Made by a program: the position numbers and the translations under genes
Origin: Streptomyces sp. NBC_01142
Lineage (GTDB): Bacteria; Actinomycetota; Actinomycetes; Streptomycetales; Streptomycetaceae
DNA length: 64,000 nt
Assembly: GCF_026341125.1 (NCBI RefSeq)
Contig: NZ_JAPEOR010000002.1
Span: forward strand, 868,001 to 932,000
Direction: 5' to 3'
In this document: positions 40,997 to 50,057 of the stretch, piece by piece
Position numbering within the stretch: the first letter of the stretch is position 1
Layout: each line of letters begins with the position of its first letter
Notes under the pieces: model-generated
What the model was told of the DNA's origin: nothing
The model's database searches: none
Seen by the model: only the letters and a program-made list of their open reading frames with translations

Positions 40997-43434
40997 GGTC
41001 GAGGGTTCGCGACACCACCGGGGCCGCCGCCGTCAGCCCGTCCGAGCTGCCACCGGCACCACGGGCGTCCGGAGGACTGCTGGAGCAGGCCCGGTCCCGA
41101 TTCCCGGCCAGGGTGGCCGGGCACCGGTGGCCCATGACGGATACACCGGCCGACGAAGTGCTCGCCGCGCTGGAGCGGCCTCCCTTCCGGGCGGACACGG
41201 CGCACACCCGGTGGCACCGGCGGTCAGGGGCCCGCGCGCTGTTGGCCTGGCTGTCGGGCTTCGAAGGGGCGAGCTGGCAGGAGCGATGGGAGGCGTCCCC
41301 GGCCGCCGGATGCCCAAAGCTCTGGCGGCGGGAGGCAGAGACGTGGGTGGACACCGCCGCGGTGCGCGGGACCAACATCCAGGCCGGCCTGCGGATGCTG
41401 GCCGCCGCCGACGTGATCCGGCTGGCGCTGCCGTGGCAGATGGAACTCAACAGCCCCCACGTGCGCACCGTGGTCGAGGAGTGCCGCGACCCCGAGGGCT
41501 TCGCCCGTCTGAGCGAGGTTGTCGGCGACGAACGGTGGGCGTCGACGGGCGGGGGCCGGGCCCGCCGCGCGCTGACCCGGATCGTACTGGCCAAGGGCGG
41601 CGGGCTGGCGGACATCACCGTCGGCGACGCGCTCGAATACGACGCCGGCCTCCGCGCGAGCGCTCACGGCATCAGCAGCGGCGGCACCCTCTACTACGCG
41701 TGGCTGCGCGAGCTGGGACACCTGCCAGCCGACGCCCCGACCACCTTGCGGTTCCTGGAACAGGTCACCGGCCAGCTCACCTGCGCCCAGCTCGTCGACC
41801 GCCACCCCGTCGCCTCCCCGGGGATCAGGGCCCTGCTCATCGACTACCTCTAAGAACGCCGCCCCCGCCTGGACTACTCCACCCTCGACAACCTCGCCCG
41901 ACACCTGACCAGGAACTTCTGGTCCGACATCGAACGACACCACCCCGGCATCGACACCCTCCGCCTGCCAGCCGAGGCCGTCACCGGCTGGAAGGAACGC
42001 CTGCGCACCCGCGTCCAACGACGTCGACGCCCGGACGGCTCCATCGAGGAAACCGTCGTGGAACGCGCCGACCGCACGATGGTCTTCATCTACGTCCGCG
42101 CCTTCTACCTGGACATCGCCCGCTGGGCGACCGAGGAACCCGCGCGCTGGGGACCGTGGGTGGCACCCTGCCCAATCAGGGTCGCCGAGACCGCCAACCG
42201 CAAGCGCGTCACCCGGACCAAGGCCCGCATGGACCAGCGCACCCGCGAACGCCTACCGGTGCTGGAGGCCTTCGCCCGGGCTGCCGCCGACCACCACCGC
42301 CTGCGCGCGGCCCACCTGGAGATCGCCCGCGCCACCCCGCCCGGCGCCCGCTTCACGCTCGACGGCGCCCCCTACATCCGGGGCGCGAACCCGGTCGGCG
42401 CTGCCGCACGCGACGAGCAAGGCTGCCTCGTGCACCTCGACCGCGCCGAGCACCGCGCCTTCTGGGCCTGGGCGACGGTCGAGTTCCTGCGCCACACCGG
42501 CGCCCGCGTGGAGGAGATGCTGGAGACCACCCACCACGCGATGATCCAGTACCGGCTACCCACCACCGGCGAGATCGTCCCCCTCCTGCAGATCGCCCCC
42601 TCCAAGAACGACGTCGAGCGCGTCCTGCTCGTGAGCCCCGAGCTCGCCGACGTCCTGGCCACGATCATCCGCCGCGCCCGCGACCCCAAGACCGGCCTCA
42701 TCCCCCTGGTCACCCGCTACGACAGCGAAGAACGCCAGCGGGACCCGCCCGCACCCCTGCTCTTCCAGTACAACCGCGGCGGCGAACCCGCCGTCATCCA
42801 CTCCCAGACCATCCGGGAGATCCTCAAGGAGACCGTCTCCTTCATGCAGCTGACCGACGCCGCCGGCCGCCCGCTGGTATTCACCCCGCAGGACTTCCGA
42901 CGGATGTTCATCACCGACGCCATCCGCACCGGCCTGCCACCCCACATCGCCCAGGTCATCGCCGGCCACGCCAACATCAACACCACCATGGGCTACAACG
43001 CCGTGTACCCCACCGAGACCATCGAAGCCCACCGCGCCTTCATCGCCCGCCGCCGCACCCTGCGCCCAACTCAGGAGTACCGCACCCCGACCGACGCCGA
43101 GTGGGAGGACTTCCTCGGCCACTTCGAACGCCGCAAGCTGTCCGTCGGCACCTGCGCCCGCGCCTACGGCACCGCCTGCATCCACGAACACGCCTGCGTC
43201 CGCTGCTCACTCCTACGCCCCGATCCCGCTCAGCGCGGCCGGCTGGTGGAGATCCGCGACAACCTGCTCGACCGGATCGCCGAGGCTGAGCGGGAGGGCT
43301 GGCTCGGCGAGATCGAGGGGCTCAGGGTCAGCCTCGCCGGCGCCGAATCCAAGATCGGCCAGATCGATGCGGCGGCATCGGGCGGGTCTGTCCTGCTCGG
43401 TCTGCCAACGCCGAGAGCGGACCGGCAAGGGTGA
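40993..43434 (+). pseudogene. Large tyrosine recombinase interrupted by one in-frame stop
   Basis: GTG 40993 overlaps the previous stop and has GGGAGGA upstream. The frame continues to 43434 (about 813 residues) except for a single TAA at 41851-41853, after 286 codons; no other frame change is needed. Before the stop is an N-terminal DNA-binding-like region; after it the sequence runs on (ERRPRLDYSTLDNLARHL...). The catalytic part has TGARVEEML, QDFRRMF (Gln in place of the first His) and AGHANINTTMGY, then a C-terminal Cys/His cluster (CARAYGTACIHEHACVRC) like a zinc finger. Possibly a recent nonsense mutation or two separate polypeptides. An internal GTG (42058) could restart translation. 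Confidence 0.8.
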
Positions 43435-43467
43435 TCAGGCAACAGGTGGGGAAGAAGCGGCAGCCCC

Positions 43468-44337
43468 TCACTGGACCAGTTCGGTGTGCGGGTGGCCTCC
43501 GCTCGCCGGGCAGGCGTAGAGCTGGAGGTGATTGGCGTCCAGCACCGTGATCTCGGGCGGATTGGACCAACTGTCGTCGGATGCGCAGGGGACCCGGTCC
43601 TCGTGCGGGATCCAGCTCGTGCTGTTGCGGTGCCATTCGGACGAGGCGATGGTCAGCAGCGGCGTCATCGCGGTGCCGCAGGCCACACAGAACCGCGGGA
43701 CGGGGTCGGTGAGTCCCCAGGGGGCCCAGCCGCCGATCTTCCAGCCGGGGGCGTGGGACAGCGCGTGGTCATAGAGCTCCTGCGGGTCGGCGTCGTCGAC
43801 CACGATGCCCGCCGCCCGCCAGGGCGCGGGGTCCGTGATCTGCTGCTTCAACTCTGCGGGGAGTTCCAGGGAATCGGGGTACTCGGTGACCTGCTCCGGC
43901 GCGAGCACGCACGGCTCGGGCACGTAGAGGTCCTCGTCCGCGTCGAACAGCTCGGGTGGTGCGGCCAGCACGTCGGTGACGTCCGCGGCGGTCCGCCAGG
44001 ACAATTCGATCGGAATGCTTGAGTCCGGCGCGTGCTCCGAAGGGCACCACAGGACCTGCAGCAGGTCGGTCCGCCCGGGCGGTCGCAGCAGGGGTATGTC
44101 CCGCGTGTACAGCTGGGCCACGGGCACCAGGGGGTGGAGGCCTTCATGCTCGATGCGGCAGTACCGCCAGGGTTCCTGTGCGGGCCACAGCAGGGGCCCG
44201 CCGATCGAGCTGTCGTGCACCGTGGGAGAGCCGGGACGCGGGTGCAACCGCATCGCTGGGCGGGCCAGCGAGGCCAGCGCGGGGAAGACCGCGGCGATGT
44301 CGACCGGCCGCGGCGGGGTGGTACGTGTGCCGTTCAT
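43468..44337 (-). CDS. DUF1963/YwqG-like protein
   Basis: 289 residues from ATG 44337; no good ribosome site, so a later start is possible. Features of DUF1963 proteins: VPVAQLYTRDIPLLRPPGRTDLLQVLWCPSEH near residue 85, GWKIGGWAPWGLTDP near 205, and a CVACGTAMTPLLTIASSEWH block near 225 with a CxxC pair. The family is of unknown function, often cargo in polymorphic or mobile loci. It converges with the recombinase pseudogene (33 bp between stops). Confidence 0.75.
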   Translation of the reverse strand: MNGTRTTPPRPVDIAAVFPALASLARPAMRLHPRPGSPTVHDSSIGGPLLWPAQEPWRYCRIEHEGLHPLVPVAQLYTRDIPLLRPPGRTDLLQVLWCPSEHAPDSSIPIELSWRTAADVTDVLAAPPELFDADEDLYVPEPCVLAPEQVTEYPDSLELPAELKQQITDPAPWRAAGIVVDDADPQELYDHALSHAPGWKIGGWAPWGLTDPVPRFCVACGTAMTPLLTIASSEWHRNSTSWIPHEDRVPCASDDSWSNPPEITVLDANHLQLYACPASGGHPHTELVQ

Positions 44338-44611
44338 GGCGATGATCTTGCCAACACTCTCTGACAGCGGGCCTAACCCAACAGGACGAGCCGTCTTCCT
44401 GCGTGCGGCGCACTCCCTGCTGGCGCAAGGCGCAAAGCGGCACAACCGCCTATGCGCAACCGACCCCAGCCGTGTACGCACCAGAGTTCAGAGAAGTGAA
44501 GTCTTCCACAGATAACACCCCAATATCTCCGGTAGCTTGATCCGTCACCTGCGGTGACGTTCTCCGGCCGCTACGTGAAGCGGCCCTGCTATCTGCGGCC
44601 AGGGGGAAGCA

Positions 44612-45586
44612 GTGTCCACCGTCGTGCAACTGCCGACCGGGAAGGCGTTGACCGTCCGGGCGGCGGCCGACGTGTTCCTCGACTCGCTCGGCAACCCGAA
44701 CACGATCCGGAACTACGGGATCGGGGTGGGCAAGACCGCCGAGCGGATCGGCGAGGGCCGGCCGCTGGCGTCGGTCGCGGACGACGAGATCGGCGAGGCC
44801 CTCGAACTGCTCTGGGGCAGGGCGGCGGTCAACACCTGGAACTCCCGCCGGGCCGCGGTCCTGTCCTGGCTCGGCCGGTGCCGCGAGCGCGGCTACGAGG
44901 GCCCGGCGGTCTCGGCCTGGGCGAAGCGGCTGGCGGTGCCGGACTCCGGGACCTCGGCCCGCTCGAAGATGGCCATCGACCGGCTGATCGCCCGGCGCGA
45001 GGTCCACCTGCGGGAGAAGACGCTGTGGAGGATGCTCTACGAGACCTCCGGGCGGGCGGAGGAGATCCTGGGCGTCAACATCGAGGACCTGGACTTCGCC
45101 GGGCGCCGCTGCCAGGTGAAGGCGAAGGGCTCCCGGACCAAGGCCCGCCGCCGGAGCCAGGGCCGCGAGGACTTCGTGTTGGAGACGGTCTACTGGGACG
45201 CTGGCACCGCCCGGCTCCTTCCGCGCCTGCTGAAGGGCCGTACGCGCGGGCCGATGTTCGTCACCCACCGCCGTCCGGGGCCGGGCAAGGTCGTCAGCCC
45301 CCGCGACGTCTGCCCGGACACCGGCTTCGCCCGGCTGTCCTACGGGCAGGCCCGCGCCTTGCTCGACGAGTACACCGCTGTACGGGGGCCGGGCACCGGT
45401 TGGGACCTGCACGAGTACCGACATTCCTCCCTGACCCATCTCGGCGAGGCCGGGGCGAGCCTGCTGATGCTGATGGCGAAGTCCCGGCACAAGAAGCCGG
45501 AGAACGTCCGCCGCTACTTCAAGCCCTCCCCGGAGGCGATCGCTGAGCTCACCAGCCTGCTGGCCCCCGGTGACAGCAGGCGCTGA
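44612..45586 (+). CDS. Tyrosine recombinase, third
   Basis: 324 residues from GTG 44612 (GGGGGAAG upstream). N-terminal core-binding domain about 15-110; catalytic Arg in [12 protein letters not shown] near 149, [13 protein letters not shown] with HxxR near 269, and [14 protein letters not shown] with His and the nucleophile Tyr near 294-304. The Lys in the beta-hairpin ([10 protein letters not shown]) is present. This group is distinct from the first two and is transcribed alone. It may be the resolvase-like enzyme of the element or an unrelated passenger. Confidence 0.88.
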   Translation: MSTVVQLPTGKALTVRAAADVFLDSLGNPNTIRNYGIGVGKTAERIGEGRPLASVADDEIGEALELLWGRAAVNTWNSRRAAVLSWLGRCRERGYEGPAVSAWAKRLAVPDSGTSARSKMAIDRLIARREVHLREKTLWRMLYETSGRAEEILGVNIEDLDFAGRRCQVKAKGSRTKARRRSQGREDFVLETVYWDAGTARLLPRLLKGRTRGPMFVTHRRPGPGKVVSPRDVCPDTGFARLSYGQARALLDEYTAVRGPGTGWDLHEYRHSSLTHLGEAGASLLMLMAKSRHKKPENVRRYFKPSPEAIAELTSLLAPGDSRR

Positions 45587-45644
45587 GTGCGGGAGCCGTT
45601 CTGTCCTGTTTCCTGTCTGCTTCGGTGTCCGTTCGGGCAGGGGA

Positions 45645-46754
45645 TCAGATGTCCAGTGAGAGTGCGTTTTTGGCGTGCGCGACGGATTCCTCCGAGGCGG
45701 GTCCGCCGGGGTTCTCGGTGGCAAGGGCCTGGTTGAGGATGACGAAGGGGCGCATCCGCCGCTCATAGCGGGCATACGCGGTGCGGTGGTCGCCGTTGGC
45801 CTGGGCTAGGCAGTCGGCCAGCACGTGGGCGCCCACGAGGGCCAGGCTGGTGCCCTGCCCGGAGAGGGGGGAAGGGCAGTAGCCGGCGTCTCCGAGCAGG
45901 GTCACCCGGCCCCGCGACCACTGGTCCATACGGATCTGGGCCATGGCGTCGCAGTAGAAGTCGGGTGCCTTCCGGGCGGCCTCGGCAAGGCGGGTCCCTT
46001 CCCACCGCATCGACGCGAGCTTGTCCACTACGAGCTGCCGCAGGGCGCCGCCGTCGCGGAGGTCGTGGGCGAGGGGGGCGGACTGGAAGCCGAAGGCGAT
46101 CCTGAGTTCGGTGTTGTCGCGTACGGGCATGATGCCGAAGCCCGTGTCGCCGTCCCGCAGCCACATCTGCCAGTCGTCCAGGGCGAGAAAGTTGTCCGCG
46201 CTGAAAACTGAGAGGTAGCTCCCGAGGTGGTGGGCGAAACGCTCCTCCGGACCGAAGGCCAGGCGCCGTACGGTGGAGTGGAGGCCGTCGGCCCCGACCA
46301 CGAGGTTGAAGGTGCGGGACGGTCTGTGCGCGAAGTCGACGCGCACACCGGTCTCACCCTCGTCGAGCGCGGTGATGCTGTCGCCGAAGAGGTGCTCGAC
46401 GCCTGCGCGCGTGTGCTCGTACACCATCCGTACCAGGTCCTCGCGCAGCACCTCGATGTCTTCGCTGTCGAGCCGACCGCTGCTGAAGGTCGCCTCGGTG
46501 GAGCGGTCGACCTCGTGGCCGTCGGGGGCGAGGATCGACATGCCGCGCATCCGGGTCCGTACACGGCTTGCCTGCTCCAGCAGGCCCATCCGCTCCACGA
46601 CTTCGAGCGCGACGCCGCGGATGTCCACGGCCTGGCCGCCGGGGCGTTGGCCTGGAGCACGTTCGACGACGGTGGGCGCGAAGCCGTGGCGGCGCAGCCA
46701 GTAGGCGAGGACGGGCCCGGCGATGCCGCCGCCGGAGATGAGTACGGTCTGCAT
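45645..46754 (-). CDS. FAD-dependent monooxygenase (PHBH/TetX-like fold)
   Basis: 369 residues from ATG 46754 with GGAGGA 7 nt upstream. The FAD motif GGGIAGPVLAYWLRRHGF is at residues 8-25, the mid-motif VVGADGLHSTVRR near 152, and the second FAD motif GDAGYCPSPLSGQGTSLALVGAHVLA near 290. Family members hydroxylate aromatic or polyketide substrates, including tetracycline or rifamycin inactivators; which substrate is unknown. Divergent from a GntR-TetR regulator with shared operator-like repeats, so induction by the substrate is likely. Confidence 0.88.
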   Translation of the reverse strand: MQTVLISGGGIAGPVLAYWLRRHGFAPTVVERAPGQRPGGQAVDIRGVALEVVERMGLLEQASRVRTRMRGMSILAPDGHEVDRSTEATFSSGRLDSEDIEVLREDLVRMVYEHTRAGVEHLFGDSITALDEGETGVRVDFAHRPSRTFNLVVGADGLHSTVRRLAFGPEERFAHHLGSYLSVFSADNFLALDDWQMWLRDGDTGFGIMPVRDNTELRIAFGFQSAPLAHDLRDGGALRQLVVDKLASMRWEGTRLAEAARKAPDFYCDAMAQIRMDQWSRGRVTLLGDAGYCPSPLSGQGTSLALVGAHVLADCLAQANGDHRTAYARYERRMRPFVILNQALATENPGGPASEESVAHAKNALSLDI

Positions 46755-46797
46755 GAGGAGTTCCTCCAGTGCTCTGTACGGTGTACGCGCGACTGAA

Positions 46798-46902
46798 CGT
46801 ACGTCGTACGCACAGACCCACTCAACTGGCCAAATGCGAGACGTGTACTAGGGCAGATGCCTTCCGTTCGGCGTTGCCGCTGCTACCCTCTGCACTAGTA
46901 CA
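46798..46902. promoter_or_regulatory. Divergent control region with inverted operator-like repeats and promoter
   Basis: TGTACTAG(G/T)GCAG occurs at 46844-46856 (plus strand) and inverted at 46890-46902, 12 of 13 identical. A third palindrome, CGTACG-T-CGTACG, is at 46798-46810. A -35/-10 pair for the regulator, TTGCCG (46874) and TAGTAC (46896), 16 bp apart, overlaps the second repeat. The repeats suit the GntR and/or TetR domain. Confidence 0.6.
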
Positions 46903-46922
46903 GGACAGGAAGGCGGCAGGAC

Positions 46923-47885
46923 GTGACGAAGACCACAGGCACAGCCGGTGATCCGCCCTATCTGCGCATCGTCGCCGTGATCCGGCGGCGCATCGCGGAC
47001 GGTGAACTCGCCCCAGGGGACCGGGTTGCCTCGACCCGACAGATCGCCGGGGAATGGGGCGTCGCGCTCGCCACCGCCACCAAGGCTCTGACCACCCTGC
47101 GTCTGGAGGGACTTGTCGAGGCCCGGCCCCGGATCGGCACGGTCGTCGCCGGAACCGCCCTCGCCGCGCCGGCCCGCAGGCGCACGTCACCCGCCCCGGA
47201 CCCCGAGCAGGAGCTGAGCCTCGACCGGATCGTCCGTACCGCCATCGAGATCGCTGACGCCGAAGGGCTCTCGGCGCTCTCCATGCGCGGCGTCGCGGCC
47301 CGGCTCGGCGTCGCGGCGATGTCGATCTACCGGTACGTCCCGAGCAAGGAAGACCTCGTCCTGCACATGGCCGACGCCGCGTTCGGCGAGGAGTCCTACC
47401 GTGCGGATGCCCCCGAGGGTTGGCGTACCCGCGTCGAGCTGGGCGCCCGGACCCTGTGGAGCCTGTACCGGAAGCACCCGTGGCTGGCCCAGCTCGGCTC
47501 CCTCACGCGCCCGTTGCTCGTACCCAATCTGATGGTCCACGGCGAGTGGGTGCTGGGCGCCCTCGACGGCCACGGCCTCGACCCCACGACGCTGTTCGAC
47601 ATCCATGTACTGATCTACAGCCATGTCCAGGGCCTGGCGGTGCACCTGGAGATGGAAGCGCACGCCGAAGCCGCCACGGGCCAGTCGGAAGACCAGTGGA
47701 TGGACAGCCGCGCCCCCGCCCTCCAAGAACTGGTGGAATCCGGCCGCTTCTCGACCTTCACCAAGGTGGTCGGAGCCTTCAAGGACGGCTACGACCTGCG
47801 TCTCGACGCGCTCTTCGAATTCGGCCTCAAGGCGCTCCTCGACGGCCTGACTTCCACCGTCGAACGTCAGGAAGCTGTCGCGTAG
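46923..47885 (+). CDS. GntR-TetR fusion transcriptional regulator
   Basis: 320 residues from GTG 46923. An N-terminal GntR-type winged helix at about residues 12-75 (YLRIVAVIRRRIADGELAPGDRVASTRQIAGEWGVALATATKALTTLRLEGLVEARPRIGTVV) is joined by a Pro/Ala linker to a TetR-type helix-turn-helix near 105-145 (MRGVAARLGVAAMSIYRYVPSKEDLV) and a TetR C-terminal ligand domain (TetR_C_1 type). Two DNA-binding domains in one chain could bridge the paired operator-like repeats. It probably represses the monooxygenase and itself until a ligand binds. Confidence 0.87.
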   Translation: MTKTTGTAGDPPYLRIVAVIRRRIADGELAPGDRVASTRQIAGEWGVALATATKALTTLRLEGLVEARPRIGTVVAGTALAAPARRRTSPAPDPEQELSLDRIVRTAIEIADAEGLSALSMRGVAARLGVAAMSIYRYVPSKEDLVLHMADAAFGEESYRADAPEGWRTRVELGARTLWSLYRKHPWLAQLGSLTRPLLVPNLMVHGEWVLGALDGHGLDPTTLFDIHVLIYSHVQGLAVHLEMEAHAEAATGQSEDQWMDSRAPALQELVESGRFSTFTKVVGAFKDGYDLRLDALFEFGLKALLDGLTSTVERQEAVA

Positions 47886-48009
47886 ATACATGAACAGGTT
47901 CAGCGAGGACCGGACCCACACGCCCCTTCCCGCTACGGGGCATCCGCCGGCGACGTGGCGGATACGACCAGAGATCACCCCGTTCATGGTCCCGGCGAGA
48001 ACAAGCGTT

Positions 48010-49119
48010 TCACTCCTCGTCGGTGGAATCCGGATTGCGCAGGGGCCGTAGGCCGCCAGGCAGGTTCGGGAGCTGGAAGGAGTACCGGCCGAGCATGTTG
48101 ATGTGATGGCGTACAAACGGCGAGAGGCGGGCCACGTCCTCGTCCCGGACCTCGAACCCGTCCGCGCGGAGCTGGGTGACGGCGGCGTCCACGTAGCGGG
48201 TGTTGAACAGCACGAGGGCGTTGAGGACCAAGCCGAGGGCGCCGATCTGGTCCTCCATGCCGTCCTCGTAGCGCTGGTAGAGCTGTCCGGCCTTGCCGTG
48301 GAAGATCTTCCGCGAGTGCGTGGCGGCCCTCCTGGAGGTTGGCCTGCACCTTGATCTGCCGCCGGTAGCCGGGCTCGTCCGCCAGGCGCAGGATGTGCAG
48401 GGTCTTGGCGATCCGCCCCTAGTGCGCGATCGCGTCCCCGAGCGGGGTCGGCCGCCCGTCACGGGACAGCATCCGGATGACGTCGTAGGCGCGGACGGCT
48501 CCGGTATGGATGGAGCCGATGATGATCCGCAGGATGTCCTCCCAATGGCGCTCGATACGAGCGAGGTCGACCCGGCCGCGGGCCGCGTCCTGGAACGCGC
48601 CATAGTCGGCGGCGCGGTCGATGCGCCACATCTTCTGGTCGGGCAAGTCGGCCAGCTGCGGCGCGTACGCGATTCCGGCGAGGGTGAGCAGGCCGAACAC
48701 GATGTCGCTGTCGCTCGCGGTGTCCGTGACGGACATCTCCGGGCGCTTGCCGCCCTCGCGGTCGTAGAGGACGTCCAGCACGTACAGCGAGTCGCGCGGG
48801 GTGCCGGCCACTACCTTGCCGCCGAGCCCGGCCGCCTGGTCGTTGATCATGTTGAGCCAGGTCGCCCCTCCCCGGCGGCCGAAGTACTTCGGGTTCGGCC
48901 GCGCGTCCACCGACGGCACCGGCACCACGAACCGCATCCCGTCCACCGAGGCGACCAGGCCCCGCCCCACGTCTGCGCGAGCGGGTTCGACGCCTGGGCG
49001 CCGATCAGCGCGGCGTTCGCGGCCGGGTAGGTCTCCAGCCGCAGGTAGGTCTGGTCGACGTGGGAGAGCCGGCCGTACTTCAGCGCGTCCAGGCCGCCGA
49101 TCACCGACTCGACCGGCAC
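48010..49119 (-). pseudogene. Truncated Tn3-family transposase (tnpA) with frameshifts and a stop
   Basis: The conserved Tn3 transposase C-terminal third can be followed in three pieces: SVIGGLDALKYGRLSH... to about 48965, then DGMRFVVPVPSVDARPNPKYF to the DSDIVFGLL and DSLYVLD segments, then to the stop at 48419, and finally EDQIGALGLVLNALVLFNTRYVDAA..LGRYSF to 48010. A 1-bp deletion near 48965, an in-frame TAG at 48419-48421 and a 2-bp deletion near 48320 all break it. The N-terminal two-thirds of the usual ~1,000 residues are missing. Inactive, and read away from the right repeat. Confidence 0.85.
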
Positions 49120-49209
49120 CCCGGACCTCCAAACAGTCGATCAATACGACTGCCGAAGGTTCTGGCACCACGGAACCCCAGGTCAAAGCCCTCTGGGCGG
49201 CCGACGGGG

Positions 49210-49247
49210 CTTAGCACCAGTTTCCGTTCCGATGTTCCTCAAGCCCC
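49210..49247 (-). repeat. Right terminal inverted repeat (Tn3-type, 38 bp)
   Basis: Reading inward on the minus strand it starts GGGGCTTGAGG and ends TGCTAAG. GGGG at the outer end and TAAG at the inner end match the Tn3 family pattern. The transposase remnant is just inside. Confidence 0.8.
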
Positions 49248-49270
49248 GAGGCGTGGGGGAGAAGCTCCCC

Positions 49271-50023
49271 TCACCGGGGCGGCGTGCCGTCTCCCGGCGG
49301 CGGGACCTGGTCGGTCGGGTCCGGGGCGGTGGGCTCCGGGTCGGTCGGGCCCGGGCGAGGGGCGGGCTCCGGCGCGGCATAGTGCGCCGGCCACTCCGGC
49401 TCAGGGTCCCTCGGGCCGAACAGGGCCGTCAGCGCCAGGTGGACCACCATCGCCGCCACCGGCCAGGCCAGCACCACACCCGTCGCCTTGAGTTCGAGGT
49501 ACGCGTCGAAGGGAACCCCCGCGCCGACCTCCCTCGCACGCGCCACCACATCGTTCGACGGGCCGAACCACACCCCGATGCCCCACGCCAGCAGCGAGCC
49601 GAGCAGGCCGCCCAGTGCCAGCCCTACGACCAGGGCGACGCCCCCGCGCCTGCGGAACCAGAAGACCGCCGCCGCGCTCAGCGCGCCGAAACCGAGCGCC
49701 AGCAGCGCGAACGTGCCGTCCGCGCCCACCGCCGACTCGCCCTCCGTGTCCTGCAGGAAGACCGCCTTGCCGTTGGAGATCAGCGGCACCCGCGGCGCCA
49801 GCCACAGCCACAGCAGCCCCAGCGCCACACCGAGGAGCGTCACCGCCACCAGCACCACGGCCGAGTCCCGCAGCTCCGTCTTCAGGTCCGGGTCCTGGTC
49901 CGCGTCCTTCGCATCCATGGACGCGAAGCCCTGCCCTGTCGGCGGCGACTGCCACGGGTCGTCGTTCGTCGGAGGCCGATGAGGCTGATGAGGCTGGTGA
50001 GGCGGCGTCAGAGGTGCGGTCAC
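49271..50023 (-). CDS. DUF2567 family membrane protein
   Basis: 250 residues from GTG 50023 (GGCGGG upstream). After a Pro/His-rich N-terminus (PPHQPHQPH) and an acidic segment there are four membrane helices (about 65-85, 105-125, 130-150 and 175-200), matching DUF2567. The tail is Pro/Glu/Asp-rich. Function unknown. It is 24 bp inside the core side of the element's right end. Confidence 0.78.
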   Translation of the reverse strand: MTAPLTPPHQPHQPHRPPTNDDPWQSPPTGQGFASMDAKDADQDPDLKTELRDSAVVLVAVTLLGVALGLLWLWLAPRVPLISNGKAVFLQDTEGESAVGADGTFALLALGFGALSAAAVFWFRRRGGVALVVGLALGGLLGSLLAWGIGVWFGPSNDVVARAREVGAGVPFDAYLELKATGVVLAWPVAAMVVHLALTALFGPRDPEPEWPAHYAAPEPAPRPGPTDPEPTAPDPTDQVPPPGDGTPPR

Positions 50024-50057
50024 CCCGCCATCGTGCCAGGCGTACTCGAACCGTGCC

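Larger units (their letters stand above)
39585..49247. mobile_element. Tn3-family-bounded 9.66-kb element with tyrosine recombinase and regulator cargo
   Basis: 38-bp terminal inverted repeats at 39585-39622 and 49210-49247 agree at 34 of 38 positions, start with GGG(G), carry a GGAACGGAAA core and end with TAAG/TGAG, as Tn3-family ends do. Outside the ends are GAGGT (left) and GAGGC (right): a 5-bp target duplication with one mismatch fits decay. Cargo: three tyrosine recombinase genes, a DUF1963-like gene, an FAD monooxygenase and a GntR-TetR regulator. The only transposase is a damaged Tn3-type remnant, so transposition by itself is unlikely. It interrupts otherwise core-like DNA between the bL37-like and DUF2567 genes. 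Confidence 0.7.

Noticed and set aside
47886..48009. A second Tn3-type end just past the transposase remnant's stop
   Set aside because: No 38-bp match to either terminal repeat was seen here; only short GGGG-containing stretches.
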